Assembly (NCBI RefSeq): GCF_032854445.1
Contig: NC_088297.1
Span: forward strand, 14,003,335-14,067,334
Length of the DNA stretch: 64,000 bases
DNA from: Liolophura sinensis
Lineage: Eukaryota; Mollusca; Polyplacophora; Chitonida; Chitonidae
Direction of reading: 5' to 3'
Notes under the pieces: model-generated
Told to the model about the DNA's origin: nothing
Seen by the model: the letters and a program-made list of their open reading frames with translations, nothing else
Databases searched by the model: none
Made by a program: the position numbers and the translations under genes
Shown: positions 11,186 to 22,189 of the stretch, piece by piece
How the letters are laid out: each line of letters opens with the position of its first letter
Numbering within the stretch: position 1 is the first letter of the stretch

Positions 11186-12129
11186 TTAATGCAGAAGGCC
11201 GGGGAAGTATTGGGCAGTTTGTGTGAAAAGATTATGGTTTGAAGATTTGAAAATGGCGAACAATTTTTTTGTTAGATTTACGTAGAGGTAACAAAATTTA
11301 ATGGAAGGTCATAACACACACTTAATCGCAAATAATAAATACCTTCATGTGAAAGGGGAGGTAACTGTGAAAATAATTTTGATAAATCAGAAAGCAAGAT
11401 TTTAAAACCCGATTCAAACCGTACTCTTTTTACAAGAATTTACATTGTATTTCCTCGGTCTTCTCTTTTAAAATTTGATCCAAAATAATTTATATTTTTA
11501 GAGACAAATGAATGTCATAAAATATTATTTTTGTACTAAGACGTCTATATATGTACTGTATGTGTGCACTTTCATGCTATATGCACACTGATGGCTAACA
11601 GGGATATTAAAAGTTTGACGTTCTGATTATGTAACGTCTTCTTTATTTTCTGCGATGTATAGTATTGTGACAAAATGCTAAAGTGCAAAATGATACATAC
11701 TTGAAGGTGAGAAGATGAAAACTGGTGAGTGCAAAGGCTATATGTGCATTATATGTGTATTAGACAGTATTAGCTGTTCTGGACTATCGGTACAAACTCT
11801 GCAGTACCCTGCAACTGCTGTACACTCATGCAAAAGCTGAAAATCGTGTATGAAACAGCTTGAAAGCCTTAAAACTGCACGCAGTTCTAGTTCACATATA
11901 AGACTAACAATGGTGTTAGGGCACTTTCTTGGTACGTTTAGCCCTCAGCATAAGGCTGTGAATAAGTACTGGTCAGCCAGGTGTTTGTGTAATCTAACTA
12001 TGTAGGACATCATGCATAGTAACTTTGACATGGCTTTCCAGTCAGGCTGCAGCTCTGTCATGGGCGGAGTTTTAGGTGAAATACTATATTTATCTAAACA
12101 GCAAAAATTCCAACTTGTAGTACAGGTTA

Positions 12130-14177
12130 CTAGCTAAATATGAACCTAACAAGTTCATCTCTGGCTCGTGCCCCATCTGCAAGCAGGGTAACACCTGTGG
12201 TATGGTCATCATCATCATCCCCTTCTTCCGCATTGTCCGGCTCTATCTCGGGGTTAGGTAGCTGGTTGTTGATGCACAGGTTGTGTAGCTTAAAGACAGC
12301 TATAACAACCTGTGCACTCACTTCTGGCGAATGCATCAGGAACCCGCCAGATTTATGGTGAATACATCTGAATGACAGATAGATGGAGTACCTCTCAAAA
12401 TTTAATGAAACGGTCAGGGAAATGAAAAGTACTCTCGAAACTAATGAATGGCCAATTTCAATATATATATATAGCAGGAAGTTTTATAATGGTGGTTTAT
12501 TTATTTGATTAAAGTGCTTTGTGTCATTTATGACAGGTTTACTCTTGCATGCTGAAAACGGGAGTGCACAGTGTAAACCAGTGGAACCATGGCTGAACCA
12601 ACATCAAGATTAATGGTGTTAAAGACGGTCCATTGTGTAGACCCATATCTATATATGTAAGAAATGTGTTATGGGCAGAAGCTTTATACAATCTGTGAAA
12701 ATCATGATAAAGCAGACGTTATTCGTACCTAAACCTCGACTTAGCTACTCCAAAAGCCCTCTCAATTGTGCACCTTGTAGTTTTGTGGCTCTTGTTGTAC
12801 TTGGCCTGTGCATCATTATGTGTCTGTATGAAGGGTACCATTAACCATGGTTTCAGAGGATAACCACTGTCCCCAAGGATAATGGTACCATCAAAATCAC
12901 CATTCTGGTACTTCCTCCAAATGCCGCTTTGCTTCAATATGAAACTGTCATGTGCTGACCCTGGATACCTAGATACTACACTGGTGAATCTGCAGGAAAT
13001 AACAAGAAAGCATGCAGGGCCACAATCAATTTTAATCGGGAGATCAAAATTAATTTTGATCGGGAGATTAAAATTGATTGTGGCCCTGAGAAGACCGTTA
13101 TCCCATGCATGCTATTAACCTATGCAAAACTTATACACGAACCAAACTAGTTTTAGAACTTGAAAGGCTATGAGGTGCTACAAGATGTGTCTGTACTAAT
13201 TTGATCAAAACTGGACACTGTCTGAAACAGTTAATTGTAGCCCTAAAACCATCCACCACTTAGAATACAGGAAATCACTAAATATGTTGAAATTCAGCAT
13301 GCACCACAGCTTTTCTATAATCAATCCACTTAATATTAAAAAAAAAATGCTGCTGCACACAAAAATTTATCAAATTGGGACAGACAGTATGACGTCACAC
13401 AACATTTGTTGTAATAATTAAAGGTTTTAAAATTTAAAAACTTAATATCTCCCGAATGATTCAATACTGCTTTGTACAAGAAAAGGCTCAATAGTCTTAT
13501 AACTATGTGATTTATGCAGGTGTTCGCTCTGGGATAGCCTTTAAAGTTATTCCCCTTGAAATTTTGACCTAGTTGTAGAAGGCGTTGATGTCGGCGAATG
13601 ACCTAATACCCACCTAAGTCTCGCATCTGTTGTGGCCTGTACGTTGAGTGAATGGTAGTTTTTGCGACACACAAAACACATGTTCATCTTTTGTTGGGGA
13701 CTTTATGGCAATCTGCGTGCCATCTATGCAGCTGACTACGTGTGGGAAATTTGCAATCTCGTAGAAGGCCTGCTGGGCCTCTGCAATTTCCCTCGGATTT
13801 GAGGGAAATGAAATTGAAAGGGGATATGTATTTAAATTAACGATGGCGGTAGTGACACTTCTGACTATTCTGGACGTGCTTGGAACACTTATCCCATGAA
13901 GATCGCTCACTAAACTTTGGAAAGACCCTGAGGCATAGTATCTCAGAGCTGTGAGGACTTGCAGGACGACAGTAATTGCATGGTTCCGGTTAGTAGGTCT
14001 CCCCAAAGCCGGTGTTATGAAGTCCACAACTTGCAAAATTGACCGCCTGTCAAGTCTATACCGAGCGACGACATCACCGTCATTTAAAACATCCAGAGGG
14101 TGAGCACGATCACGAAAAACACGCTCTCTTCGAATGGTTCGTCTTTCAGCGAGGCCGGCCAAGAGAACATTCGCCAT
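12130..14177 (-). pseudogene. PIF/Harbinger DDE transposase, three exons, one frameshift
   Basis: Minus-strand exons are 14,177-13,614, 12,989-12,729 and 12,367-12,130, all with GT/AG borders and phase-2 junctions. Exon 1 has the helical N-terminal domain (LRYYASGSFQSLVSDLHGIS) and the first catalytic aspartate (VSCIDGTQIAIKSP). Exon 2 has the second aspartate (ILGDSGYPLKPWLMVPF) and the glutamate helix (RCTIERAFGVAKSRFR). Exon 3 ends the DDE_Tnp_4-type fold (VIAVFKLHNLCINN) with an acidic tail. One extra base in the run 13,673-13,676 breaks exon 1 near its end. Removing it gives 1,062 nt, exactly 354 codons including the stop. It cuts and pastes the element. All three catalytic residues are kept. 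Confidence 0.88.
13016..13087. repeat. Perfect palindromic hairpin nested around a second palindrome
   Basis: Two 22-bp arms, 13,016-13,037 and 13,066-13,087, are exact reverse complements. Between them lies a 20-bp perfect palindrome (13,042-13,061) flanked on both sides by GGGA. It sits in the first intron of the Harbinger transposase, just upstream of exon 2 on the minus strand. Confidence 0.95.
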
Positions 14178-14340
14178 GTTGAATTTACGCCAAAACGCAC
14201 GTTTATTAGGCTTTACGGTAGCCCAGAAGGTGCCGTAGTTTTACACGGAAATTTACGCATAGTGGATACGTAAGAATTTTTATGAAAACGGACGCTGGTG
14301 TAAATTTTTCCGTACGCAAAATTTACGGTGTAAATGATGC

Positions 14341-14642
14341 CTTTCACTCACTTCTTGAAAATATTCACGAGACTTCTTTGACTCATTCACATTGTCCTTA
14401 ACAATTCTATTGTACTGTTCTTGTTTCTCCGTAAATTTACAAAAAGTATGCTCTAACTCCGTAATTTTCTAATCTGTTTCCGACACATGTACGCCCTTTA
14501 GCATTAATTCTCTTGTTTCCTCACTTTGTCTTGTTAATACAGACAAAATACCACCTCTCTCACGCCAAAGGTGTCTTACTTTCTCCGACACTACCCCGTC
14601 CTCATCAAACATTGTATGAAATTCCCCTTTAGTTCTTGACAT
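14341..14642 (-). pseudogene. BEL/Pao gag N-terminus
   Basis: It starts with ATG at 14,642-14,640 and reads a charged, coiled-coil-like sequence (MSRTKGEFHTMFDEDGVV, VRHLWRERGGILSVLTRQ, ESKKSREYFQEVSE). A TAG stands in phase at codon 58 (14,469-14,471). The frame stops being gag where the Harbinger right end begins, and gag resumes at 6,653. Coiled-coil N-termini are usual in BEL/Pao Gag. Confidence 0.75.
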
Positions 14643-14645
14643 CGT

Positions 14646-14668
14646 GGGCCAATTTCATAAAGCTGCCC
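14646..14668. other. Solitary Harbinger-type terminal sequence
   Basis: GGGCCAATTTCATAAAGCTG here is identical to the left terminus of element 1 at 6,654, in the same orientation. It begins 4 bp upstream of the gag start codon. No partner terminus was found nearby. Confidence 0.6.
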
Positions 14669-14679
14669 GACATTCATAT

Positions 14680-15130
14680 ACCATTCGTAGTCCGTAAAAG
14701 GCGTTCCAAGTCGATAATCGCAAGATCCATTTCCAAAACAACGTTTAACACTAACTCCCAAAGACCAAGGTATGTAAGAAATTACGCAAATAAGAAATAA
14801 AGCCGGTAACACACAAGATAGAAGCGGTCATCAATTTTCAATGATGCCGGGCAGACAATGAATATTCCAGGCATGAATTCCATATCAAAGTTCAAATTCG
14901 TAGTCCGTGAATGAGTTCCAGGTCAAATAACAATTAAACAAGTATCTCAGTCGCGCTTTAATTGCAACTAAAGGCACCATGCTGATGTAATGAGCATGGC
15001 TACCTTTACGGCCCCTAGCCCCAGGTTAAGCGGTATTAGAAACAGTTTGAAAACGACGAGCGTTACAGACCCTAACCGATCAGATTGTGATTCAAAAGTA
15101 ACGGACGATTACGTCTTTCCCGTTAATTTT
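14680..15130. repeat. Family A right arm and core
   Basis: The complement of 14,690-14,890 matches the arm at 62,928-63,118 (GATCTTGCGATTAT-like, CATTGAAAATTGATGACC). The segment 14,997-15,125 matches 45,309-45,441 closely (GGCTACCTTTACGG, GGTTAAGCGGTATTAGA, AAAAGTAACGGACGATTAC). It may be the far half of the copy that starts near 700, displaced by the BEL insertion. Confidence 0.65.
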
Positions 15131-16579
15131 GTCGTCTGGTAAGCCAGGATCGCTGTTCGGAGAGTAATGGCTAAATCCCAGCGAGATTTTTAACTCTGCA
15201 AGTAATTTATGCTGAGAAAATGAATGTCTTCAATTCAGCCTTCCTTCCAAATATTTCCCATATCTGCTGCCCGATGATCATAGTTTATTCTAGGACGGCA
15301 GATGTTTGATGATGTTTCGAATTTCCCTCCAAAAATGTGAGGCTAGAATTTTACGACAGTTTCCAGATCGTCAGCATAATGGTTTACGACGTAAGAGTGA
15401 CAAGATGAAAATATTAGCTCAGTCCGACTGGAAAACTGTTCCATGGTGCAGATATTTTAAACAAAGGGTATAGTAAACTGTATGAATTCAAAAGTTCGGT
15501 AGTTAAAATACGATGTCGGTTGAGTGTCCTTGATGCTAGAGTGAAGGTGCACACTCAAACGTGATTTGTTTACATCCACGATGTCCGCTCATGGTTCAAA
15601 CGTCATAAAGTGTCCAGATATCGTTTCGCTGTGTCTCGATGTTTTTCGTTAGAATGTAATTAATTTAAGCATGTCCAGCGATCCTACTGTTCAACTAGCG
15701 GTTTATTTAATAACCTTAAGCCTCCCACTTTAACTTTTTAGATGTAACGGTCAACAATAGATTAACCGATAGTGAATGACATTAAATATCGAACAAGTTC
15801 CAACTAACTGGGAGGTAATAGCCGTCAAACTTCGCACTACTATGTCATGAAATAATACAACAATCGCCAAACATTAATATTCTCAGTTTACAAGAAGTTT
15901 CAGAATAAAAAGTTAATGACTATCTTCATGACAATCATTCGTATATCAATGATGATACATGATGAAGGAAAGAACGATGACTTTGTGTAACTTCGTTACA
16001 ACTGTGTGTTGGTGTAGACCTGTGTCATAAACATGGTAGATAACGCGAAACTCTACGTCATTATTATAGTGAAAGAACGATGAATGCGGTTGATGTTTCT
16101 GTATTGTATACCCAACCCTTTTCGTCGTCTGTGATTTGTCTTCATTTAATTGGTTTGTAACAGCCGTGGTTATTACGTTAAATTCGCCTCCTTTGGAAGA
16201 GGGACGGGGCCGATCTGGTCGGACAATGTGAACAGAGACTAAAATAAATCAGTGTGTTCACCAACCTTAGGGCTCGAATAACTGTTACCACTACGAGGAT
16301 GTGGGTTTGATGTGCTCAAACCTGCCAATACGTAAGGCTACATTTGAATTATTGATCTTTCTCATTTCTTAAAAAGGATTTCTAGCATATTCATATTTCA
16401 CAACACGTTGAATTTATAACTTCCTTTAAAGACTAGTTCAATTAAGAATTTGTAATTGAAATGTATAGTAGTACTAACATTTGGACACATCTATATGCAC
16501 GACACCCTTAAAGACATAATGCTGCGTCAAAAAAAATCTGCGAGATAGAAACTTTTGACGATTGATATTTTAGTTTCAG
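15131..16579. other. Anonymous non-coding sequence
   Basis: No gene, RNA or known repeat is visible. Open frames are all short and unlike any family I know. Confidence 0.5.
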
Positions 16580-16705
16580 AACGTTATAATCTTAAACTCA
16601 TTAACGGTGAGGAAACAGCCACCTCTCTTTCTGGACGTTTGGAAGTTTTCTGGGTGGGTGTGTGTCCTTTGCGGGCGGGTATCTCTGATATCTCAGATAA
16701 ACTGC
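16580..16705 (+). pseudogene. SRCR-domain exon remnant 1
   Basis: It follows a TTAGTTTCAG acceptor in phase 1 and reads YNLKLINGEETATSLSGRLE then VFW. This matches the opening of a scavenger-receptor cysteine-rich domain (form VRLVDG...GRVEVFHNGxWGTVC). The continuation lacks the WGTVCDD part and later cysteines and becomes unrelated. An almost identical acceptor and domain start occur at 23,490. It is likely a degenerated exon of a secreted or membrane SRCR protein gene. Confidence 0.5.
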
Positions 16706-19700
16706 GCTGTTTTTATACAGAAATTATCCCCGGGTTAAAGGAGAAGAAAACTTAAAAACATTACACTACAGGCTGAAAAGAGCACATTGTTTTCTATCTG
16801 GTTGTGCCTGCTGCATAATTTTGCGATTTTTCCTCGCCATACACGTAAGGCCTGAATACGGCAAAGCTGACATAAATCGCTGATTCCATGGCGTCCTCCA
16901 GCCAATGAGAATCGTTAAAACTGCTGGCTTGTTCGTGTAAACATTCGGGTTTCCCGATCGTCAAGCGGAAAACGAACTGCACTGTTCGCTACTTTAAGGG
17001 AAGATGAGTTCTTCCGGAAATGTACGAACTGCACTTCAGCGGTTTCCGGCGGCAATTCTCCTCCTGACACAGAAGACTTCAGGACTCGTTCTTAGGCAAA
17101 ATGGAGTCGCCCACAGCGGATGTTGAGGCGGACTTTATTTATAATTTATCACCTTGAGGTACATATTAGAATTTTTATGGCATGCACCTGCGAGGAAATG
17201 CATACTCTTTTCAATGGTATTTGATTAATATTTAACTTGTCTTCTCCTTTAAGGGGAAGATACATAGATCGCCATAGATCGGTGATAGGCTGTACAAATA
17301 AATGGCTGCTATGTTTGGCAAAATTGAATGAGCTTTAAAGGGAGATGTTTGAAAGTAAACCTAGATTTAAAAGTTTCAACAGCAATGTTTTATGATATGG
17401 ATTGAAATCGTTGATGTTTGTACGACCTATAGTATGTTCCTCCAGGCGAAATATGTATAAAGAATATACATGTCTTTCTGGGATATTGTTATCCATAATT
17501 AGATAGTTAACAATACTGAAAAAATCCTCTCTCTGCTCATACAATCGATGAATTCAGATAAGATGTGCCATTTGGGGATGCAGTAGTCTCCTTTAATTTC
17601 AGTGCCGTGTGATTGCCGGAGCGGTGTTTCTTGTGTAACCCAATAGCATTTTCAGGATTTGATTCATTGTGAAACAAGGGTCAGCGGTATCGGGTTACAC
17701 AACAAACACCAATACAAAAGTGTTTCAGTCTATTCTACCCCCAAAAAGGAAAAAAATGAAGCAAAAATGGCATATTTCATGCTGCCATTTTCTTTTATTA
17801 CCTCCGCGCAGGTCATATATTTTAGACCTATCAAGCCTAGGCCATTGCAGATGACCCAGATATTTCAAGGCTACGTATGTATGACGTTGTGTCTCATCGT
17901 TGCGTGAGGTAGGAATGTAAAAGTATACTATACATGTATTATTACGTCATACCGCCAAGCTTAGATTGGAACATCATGAAACAAATGTTTCTTTTTCCAC
18001 GTTATGGTGGCTGAATGTAAAATAACAAAAATTTAAGAAACAAAAGCGATAACTATATACTGTGCGAAATAAGAGATTTCTCGTTGAAGGAAATTTTGAT
18101 AGTTCACCTTAATATCAATTATAAAAGTAAAAACTAACATGTAAACAAACTCAAATTGTTTTAATTGTAGAAATAATGGCATGAAATAATATCATTCGGG
18201 GAAGTAAACCCACCGGCCGGTGTGTTGCATGACACACTCGATTTTGTTTGAAGGGTGACTATTTAATATGTAGATTTGCACACGGCCCGCATCCATTAGC
18301 GGGGTAGAATATGTTTCCTTTATCGCTTCGTATAGATACAGGGATTTGTAAATACCTACATGCTGTGGATATACATATATCATGCTGGCAAATTTTACGT
18401 TTTCACGTATTAATCATAAGCTACAGCAATTCTGTAAACCGTGTAACATTCCAAGAATGCTTATCTGAGGGCTGAGTACTAAAATTTGCTTCGTGAGATC
18501 TGACCTTGATGAAAAATGGCCTGTCTTTTGGTTCACAAAACTATCAGCTTTCACTGGCGTTGCATTAAATCTTGATAAGGGATTGTAGAGAGTCGAGTTA
18601 TCCCATGTCGTTACACTGCATTGCACCTTTCAAGTTTAATTCTTCGGTCAATTGACTTCTTTATATTCCACATGCACTGCAGATCTTTTCACATAGCGAA
18701 ATAATAGTTTTGACAAAATTTTTCAACTTCTTGTCAAAGAACTTTTGTCAAAGGAGAAAAGATAAAACTGATACCTAAATAAGATGAAAGACCGTCAAAA
18801 CTTACTTGCAACTATGGTCTGTAATATGCATGTCTAATAAATATATTGAATGTAAAGTTTTTGTTTATATCCAAACATGTGTATTCAGTCAGAATTATGG
18901 TCATATTTATGAATATATGAAAAATATGATCAAAATCCAAGGTGAACACATTTGTTAGCTGAAAACAATGTAGAGCGAATATATTTATTAAACATGTGTT
19001 ACATCATTATTAATTATACTTTTACACAAATACTTTATTTGAACAACTATCGAAAATCACATTTACAACTATCTTTTCGCAGTCTTTCATCTCAACTTCA
19101 TGTAATTTTTTTCTCCATATTTAACAACATGAAGATAAGCTGAGTGTAACTCTTCTAGATCTAGATTTCATTATATAATGTCTTGGGCAGTTTGGGTATC
19201 AAGTATTTGTTCGGTAGACATTTTAGTGAACTCATAGAATGTTATCGAATAGTTTTCCAGTTGCAGACTACGTTAATACCCGGGGGTAAAACATGACCGG
19301 TATTTCAGTAACAATCATATTGCGGTGACGAGAGAGTGTACTGTCTCCGGCAATATGGCCGTTAAAGCCCACAATCAAGATCAGACATCTAATTATATTT
19401 TAAATTATATTTTGAAAGTTCTTAAACTGTAAACAATAATCTTCTAAGATATAGTTTTTAGCAGTGGGCCTCGAGATGGTTAGTTCGAGCTTGAGCTGCC
19501 AGGTTTTTTTTTACCCTTAAAGGGCAAGACAGCACCTAGCTAAAATATATTTCAATCGAAAGCAAGATACTCAAGCTTTCTAAAAAGCATCATACTTTAT
19601 TATTTTAATCAGGTTTCACCGAACAACATGTAGAACAAAATGACAATACTGCACAAATGGCTATAATGGAGTTGAGGCAGCCATCTTGAGAATTTTATCC

Positions 19701-20600
19701 AGTGAAACACGTTGCTATCAGATTGCGCGACCTAAGCTGTGACGTAGCCTTTACCCATTCACTCCATGAAGTGACATATGAAACGACTGCATAAGACATC
19801 ATTTTGAGATCGTTTACAACGATTTGATTACGTGTGGCCGAAAGGCCATTTCAAAAAGTGTTGTGGGGCTGGTCTGTATCATTTACGGACCAGCACAATC
19901 AGTCAGTTGATTTACAAGCCGTGTAATATTCAACGACGGTACGACAAATTATGTCAATCGGTAACATACGCCTAACGTCTCGGCCCAAACCGCATTCATC
20001 TCTCCAAATACATTTTTGTTGTTTATTTTAGCGTTTAGTCAGCAGTTGCTAAATAACAAATATCAGTCAGTGCAAAATTCATTAGGGATGCCGAGGGTTT
20101 ATGGGATGAGACAGCATCTCATCGGACAACGTTTAAAGTTAATTAAATGTTATGATATTTTTTCTCTGAATTTTTACAACTAAAGAATTTAAATTTTGTT
20201 CCTTCGTCTTTTTCACCTACAAGGGATGTTTTTTTTCTGTTTTCCTTTATTAAATACAGTATAATTATTGAAACGACGTGTTCAAGCCAGGGTGCTTTAT
20301 CTGATGTCCCCGATAACTAGGTCAGCATTGCTTTCATCTTGGAAGCCATCGTTACAGTACTGAAGCATAAAATCCAGCGACAGTGGACTGCCTAGATCAG
20401 CCTCAATGGTGCTTAGATTTTAAACATGACATCACCTCGTTCTCGATAATGGAGACGTGCTGAAGCTGTGACAAGATGTAGTTCCACTAAACTTTCACTG
20501 GGTTGAAAAAAATCTAAAAAAAATATTTAACGGCGGTTTAAGATAATTTGAATGGTAGTCTTTCCGTGGACATAAACATTAGACAGATGCCGTCTTTCAC
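16706..20600. other. Anonymous non-coding sequence
   Basis: No convincing gene is visible in 3.9 kb. One imperfect hairpin with 11-bp arms (GCTGGTCTGTA and TACGGACCAGC, about 19,868-19,894) stands out. The rest is AT-rich single-copy-looking sequence. Confidence 0.45.
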
Positions 20601-20607
20601 TTTAGGA

Positions 20608-20935
20608 GTGTGCTTGGGGTTTAACGTCGTAACGAACAAATTTTCAGTCACATGACGACGATGGCGCTCTTAAAGTGTACGTAGTGTGCCTCCTTGCCTC
20701 CCGTTGCAGTACGGATTTCCACCGCTCCTTTTTCTAGTGTTGTTTCACTGGGACGACTTACCGAAGGCAAGTAAGCCACCCTGCCCGAGCCATCATACGG
20801 ATCAACTAGTCGTTGCATTATCCCCCTTAAAGCTTAGTGCCAAACGAGGAAGTTACAGCTTTCTCTTTTTTAACCGCTTAGGTGTGACCCGACTCAGAAC
20901 TGACCCGACTCAGAACTGACCCTGGAGTACGGTTG
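20608..20935 (-). mobile_element. Second SINE family (SINE S), near full length
   Basis: It matches the copy at 33,601-33,902 over its length (CATGACGACGATGGCGC, ACGGATTTCCACCGCTC, GACGACTTACCGAAGGCA). Its 3' end on the minus strand is the complement of GTGCTTGGGGTTTAACGTCG. In this copy the end is continuous with the body, while in the 33-kb copy it is split by a LINE. No coding capacity. Confidence 0.7.
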
Positions 20936-21980
20936 AAAATGTCTGAACAAAGATCAAATTCAACATCTGAAAAATCGGAATGTGAAGTCTGACCAGAGAT
21001 GTCCGTGTCATAAATCGGAACTTCAATGTCCTCCACTATTTGCTCAAATTGATATGGTAGTGGTTTGCTTCTGTGTACCTAGAATCTATCTCGAAAATGA
21101 CATCGTTGTGATGCGAATTTCCAGGTTATTAGACCAGGTAGACTTGGGTTGGCCATCTATGACGTCACCCACTGAGCCCTACAGGGCGACCGGCTGGAGA
21201 TCGGTTAGGGCAGTAAATCTGTTGTTATGGGAGGGTTTAAAGTTATTATTACGTTTCTCACAAGCCCTACCGGTAGCATAATGTTTAAACAGGTTATAGT
21301 TTTTATTATTAGGACTTGTGCCTTAACCTGGACACTAAGTCTTTTAAGCTAGAGCGTTACAATAAACCTGGAAGAGGCAAATTTTTACAATATTGTCAAG
21401 CGATCGAATTTACGTTGAGAACAAATAATCTGGAATACAAATGGGGATGACTGGATAGTCTTTTGGTTTACAGAGAAATGCCTTTGAATAAGATAAATTG
21501 TTTCTCCAACGCTATACATGTGTACAAAATACGTCACACATATTTAAATTTTTGCTTCATTTTTAACGCTCAAAGTTTATAGGTTTTTATCATTTTCTAA
21601 GTTTTAAAAAGCATTGCTGGAAAAATACCAAATGAAAATGGAGGTCACCGAACTAATCTGTCGATTAACGTGAGTACAAAACGCCGTTGTACACGTATAG
21701 GTATTTGTGTATGTTCCTTTGTCGTTCTCTTAATGAGAGGTACCGTAACCAGTTTTTGTGCTGCATACCAAGTTGTTGAATGCAATGCTTGGCTACTGTG
21801 GAAGACAGCGCCATTTGTTGAATACATTACATAACCGATGGTACATCTTTAAATTGTCACACGCAACATTAATGGACTAAGAAACATTAACAATGACGTA
21901 TAAATCAGTGGAAAAACCATCAAAATTGTATCTGACAATGTCATTAGTTAGTGGGGGCTAAAGTCATTCATGGGAGTCCC
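20936..21980. other. Anonymous non-coding sequence
   Basis: I see no gene. A plus-strand frame at 20,982-21,281 has no family features and is not called. Confidence 0.45.
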
Positions 21981-22100
21981 GCATATGGCGTGTACATATC
22001 TCGTCTATTTGCATTTGTTGGATCCTGCGGCTTTTGGAACGATTTCAACGTTAAAAGTCTTGAGTTAGAACGGATAAAGCAGCCTTCAAATCATTTTACA
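21981..22100 (+). repeat. Family A left-edge fragment
   Basis: The block GTCCCGCATATGGCGTGTAC followed by ACGATTTCAACGT matches the left edges at 785 and 62,546. It ends where the Tc1-like region begins. Confidence 0.55.
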
Positions 22101-22189
22101 AATGAACAAACAGAGCAGGGGTAGAGAAATAATAATTCCATCTTGGTTAACAATGGGCAGAGTATACAAAAAGTTGTTATTTTTCAAAT

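Larger units (their letters stand above)
6654..14340. mobile_element. PIF/Harbinger DNA transposon (element 1)
   Basis: The left end is GGGCCAATTTCATAAAGC at 6,654, preceded by CAG, a fitting 3-bp PIF/Harbinger target. The right end near 14,340 has only the subterminal inverted similarity (left CCGTACGGAAAATTTACG against the complement of 14,281-14,325). The terminal block and duplication appear lost. It holds a plus-strand Myb/SANT gene (7,574-11,028) and a minus-strand DDE transposase (14,177-12,130) in convergent arrangement, the two-gene design of this superfamily. It lies inside the BEL/Pao gag gene, whose reading resumes on each side. Three truncated SINEs sit in its non-coding parts. 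Confidence 0.9.
2000..14642 (-). mobile_element. BEL/Pao retrotransposon, interrupted and defective
   Basis: Minus-strand blocks read gag N-terminus (14,642-14,341), gag remainder and zinc knuckle (6,653-4,994), protease, reverse transcriptase and integrase (5,078-2,616). This is the BEL/Pao order. A PIF/Harbinger element at 6,654-14,340 separates the two gag parts. Internal deletions remove part of gag and all of RNase H plus the integrase N-terminal domain. A 5' LTR was not found; position 14,646 starts with a Harbinger-like terminal sequence instead. The element cannot be autonomous. Confidence 0.85.

Noticed and set aside
12140-12361. Serine-rich plus-strand frame
   Set aside because: It is the complement of the acidic C-terminus of the Harbinger transposase exon 3.
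14591-14812. Minus-strand ORF with a signal-peptide-like start (MLPALFLICVISYI)
   Set aside because: It lies in a family A arm that is repeated elsewhere without an open frame.
20982-21281. 99-codon plus-strand frame
   Set aside because: No family resemblance, no splice context and ordinary length for chance in this composition.
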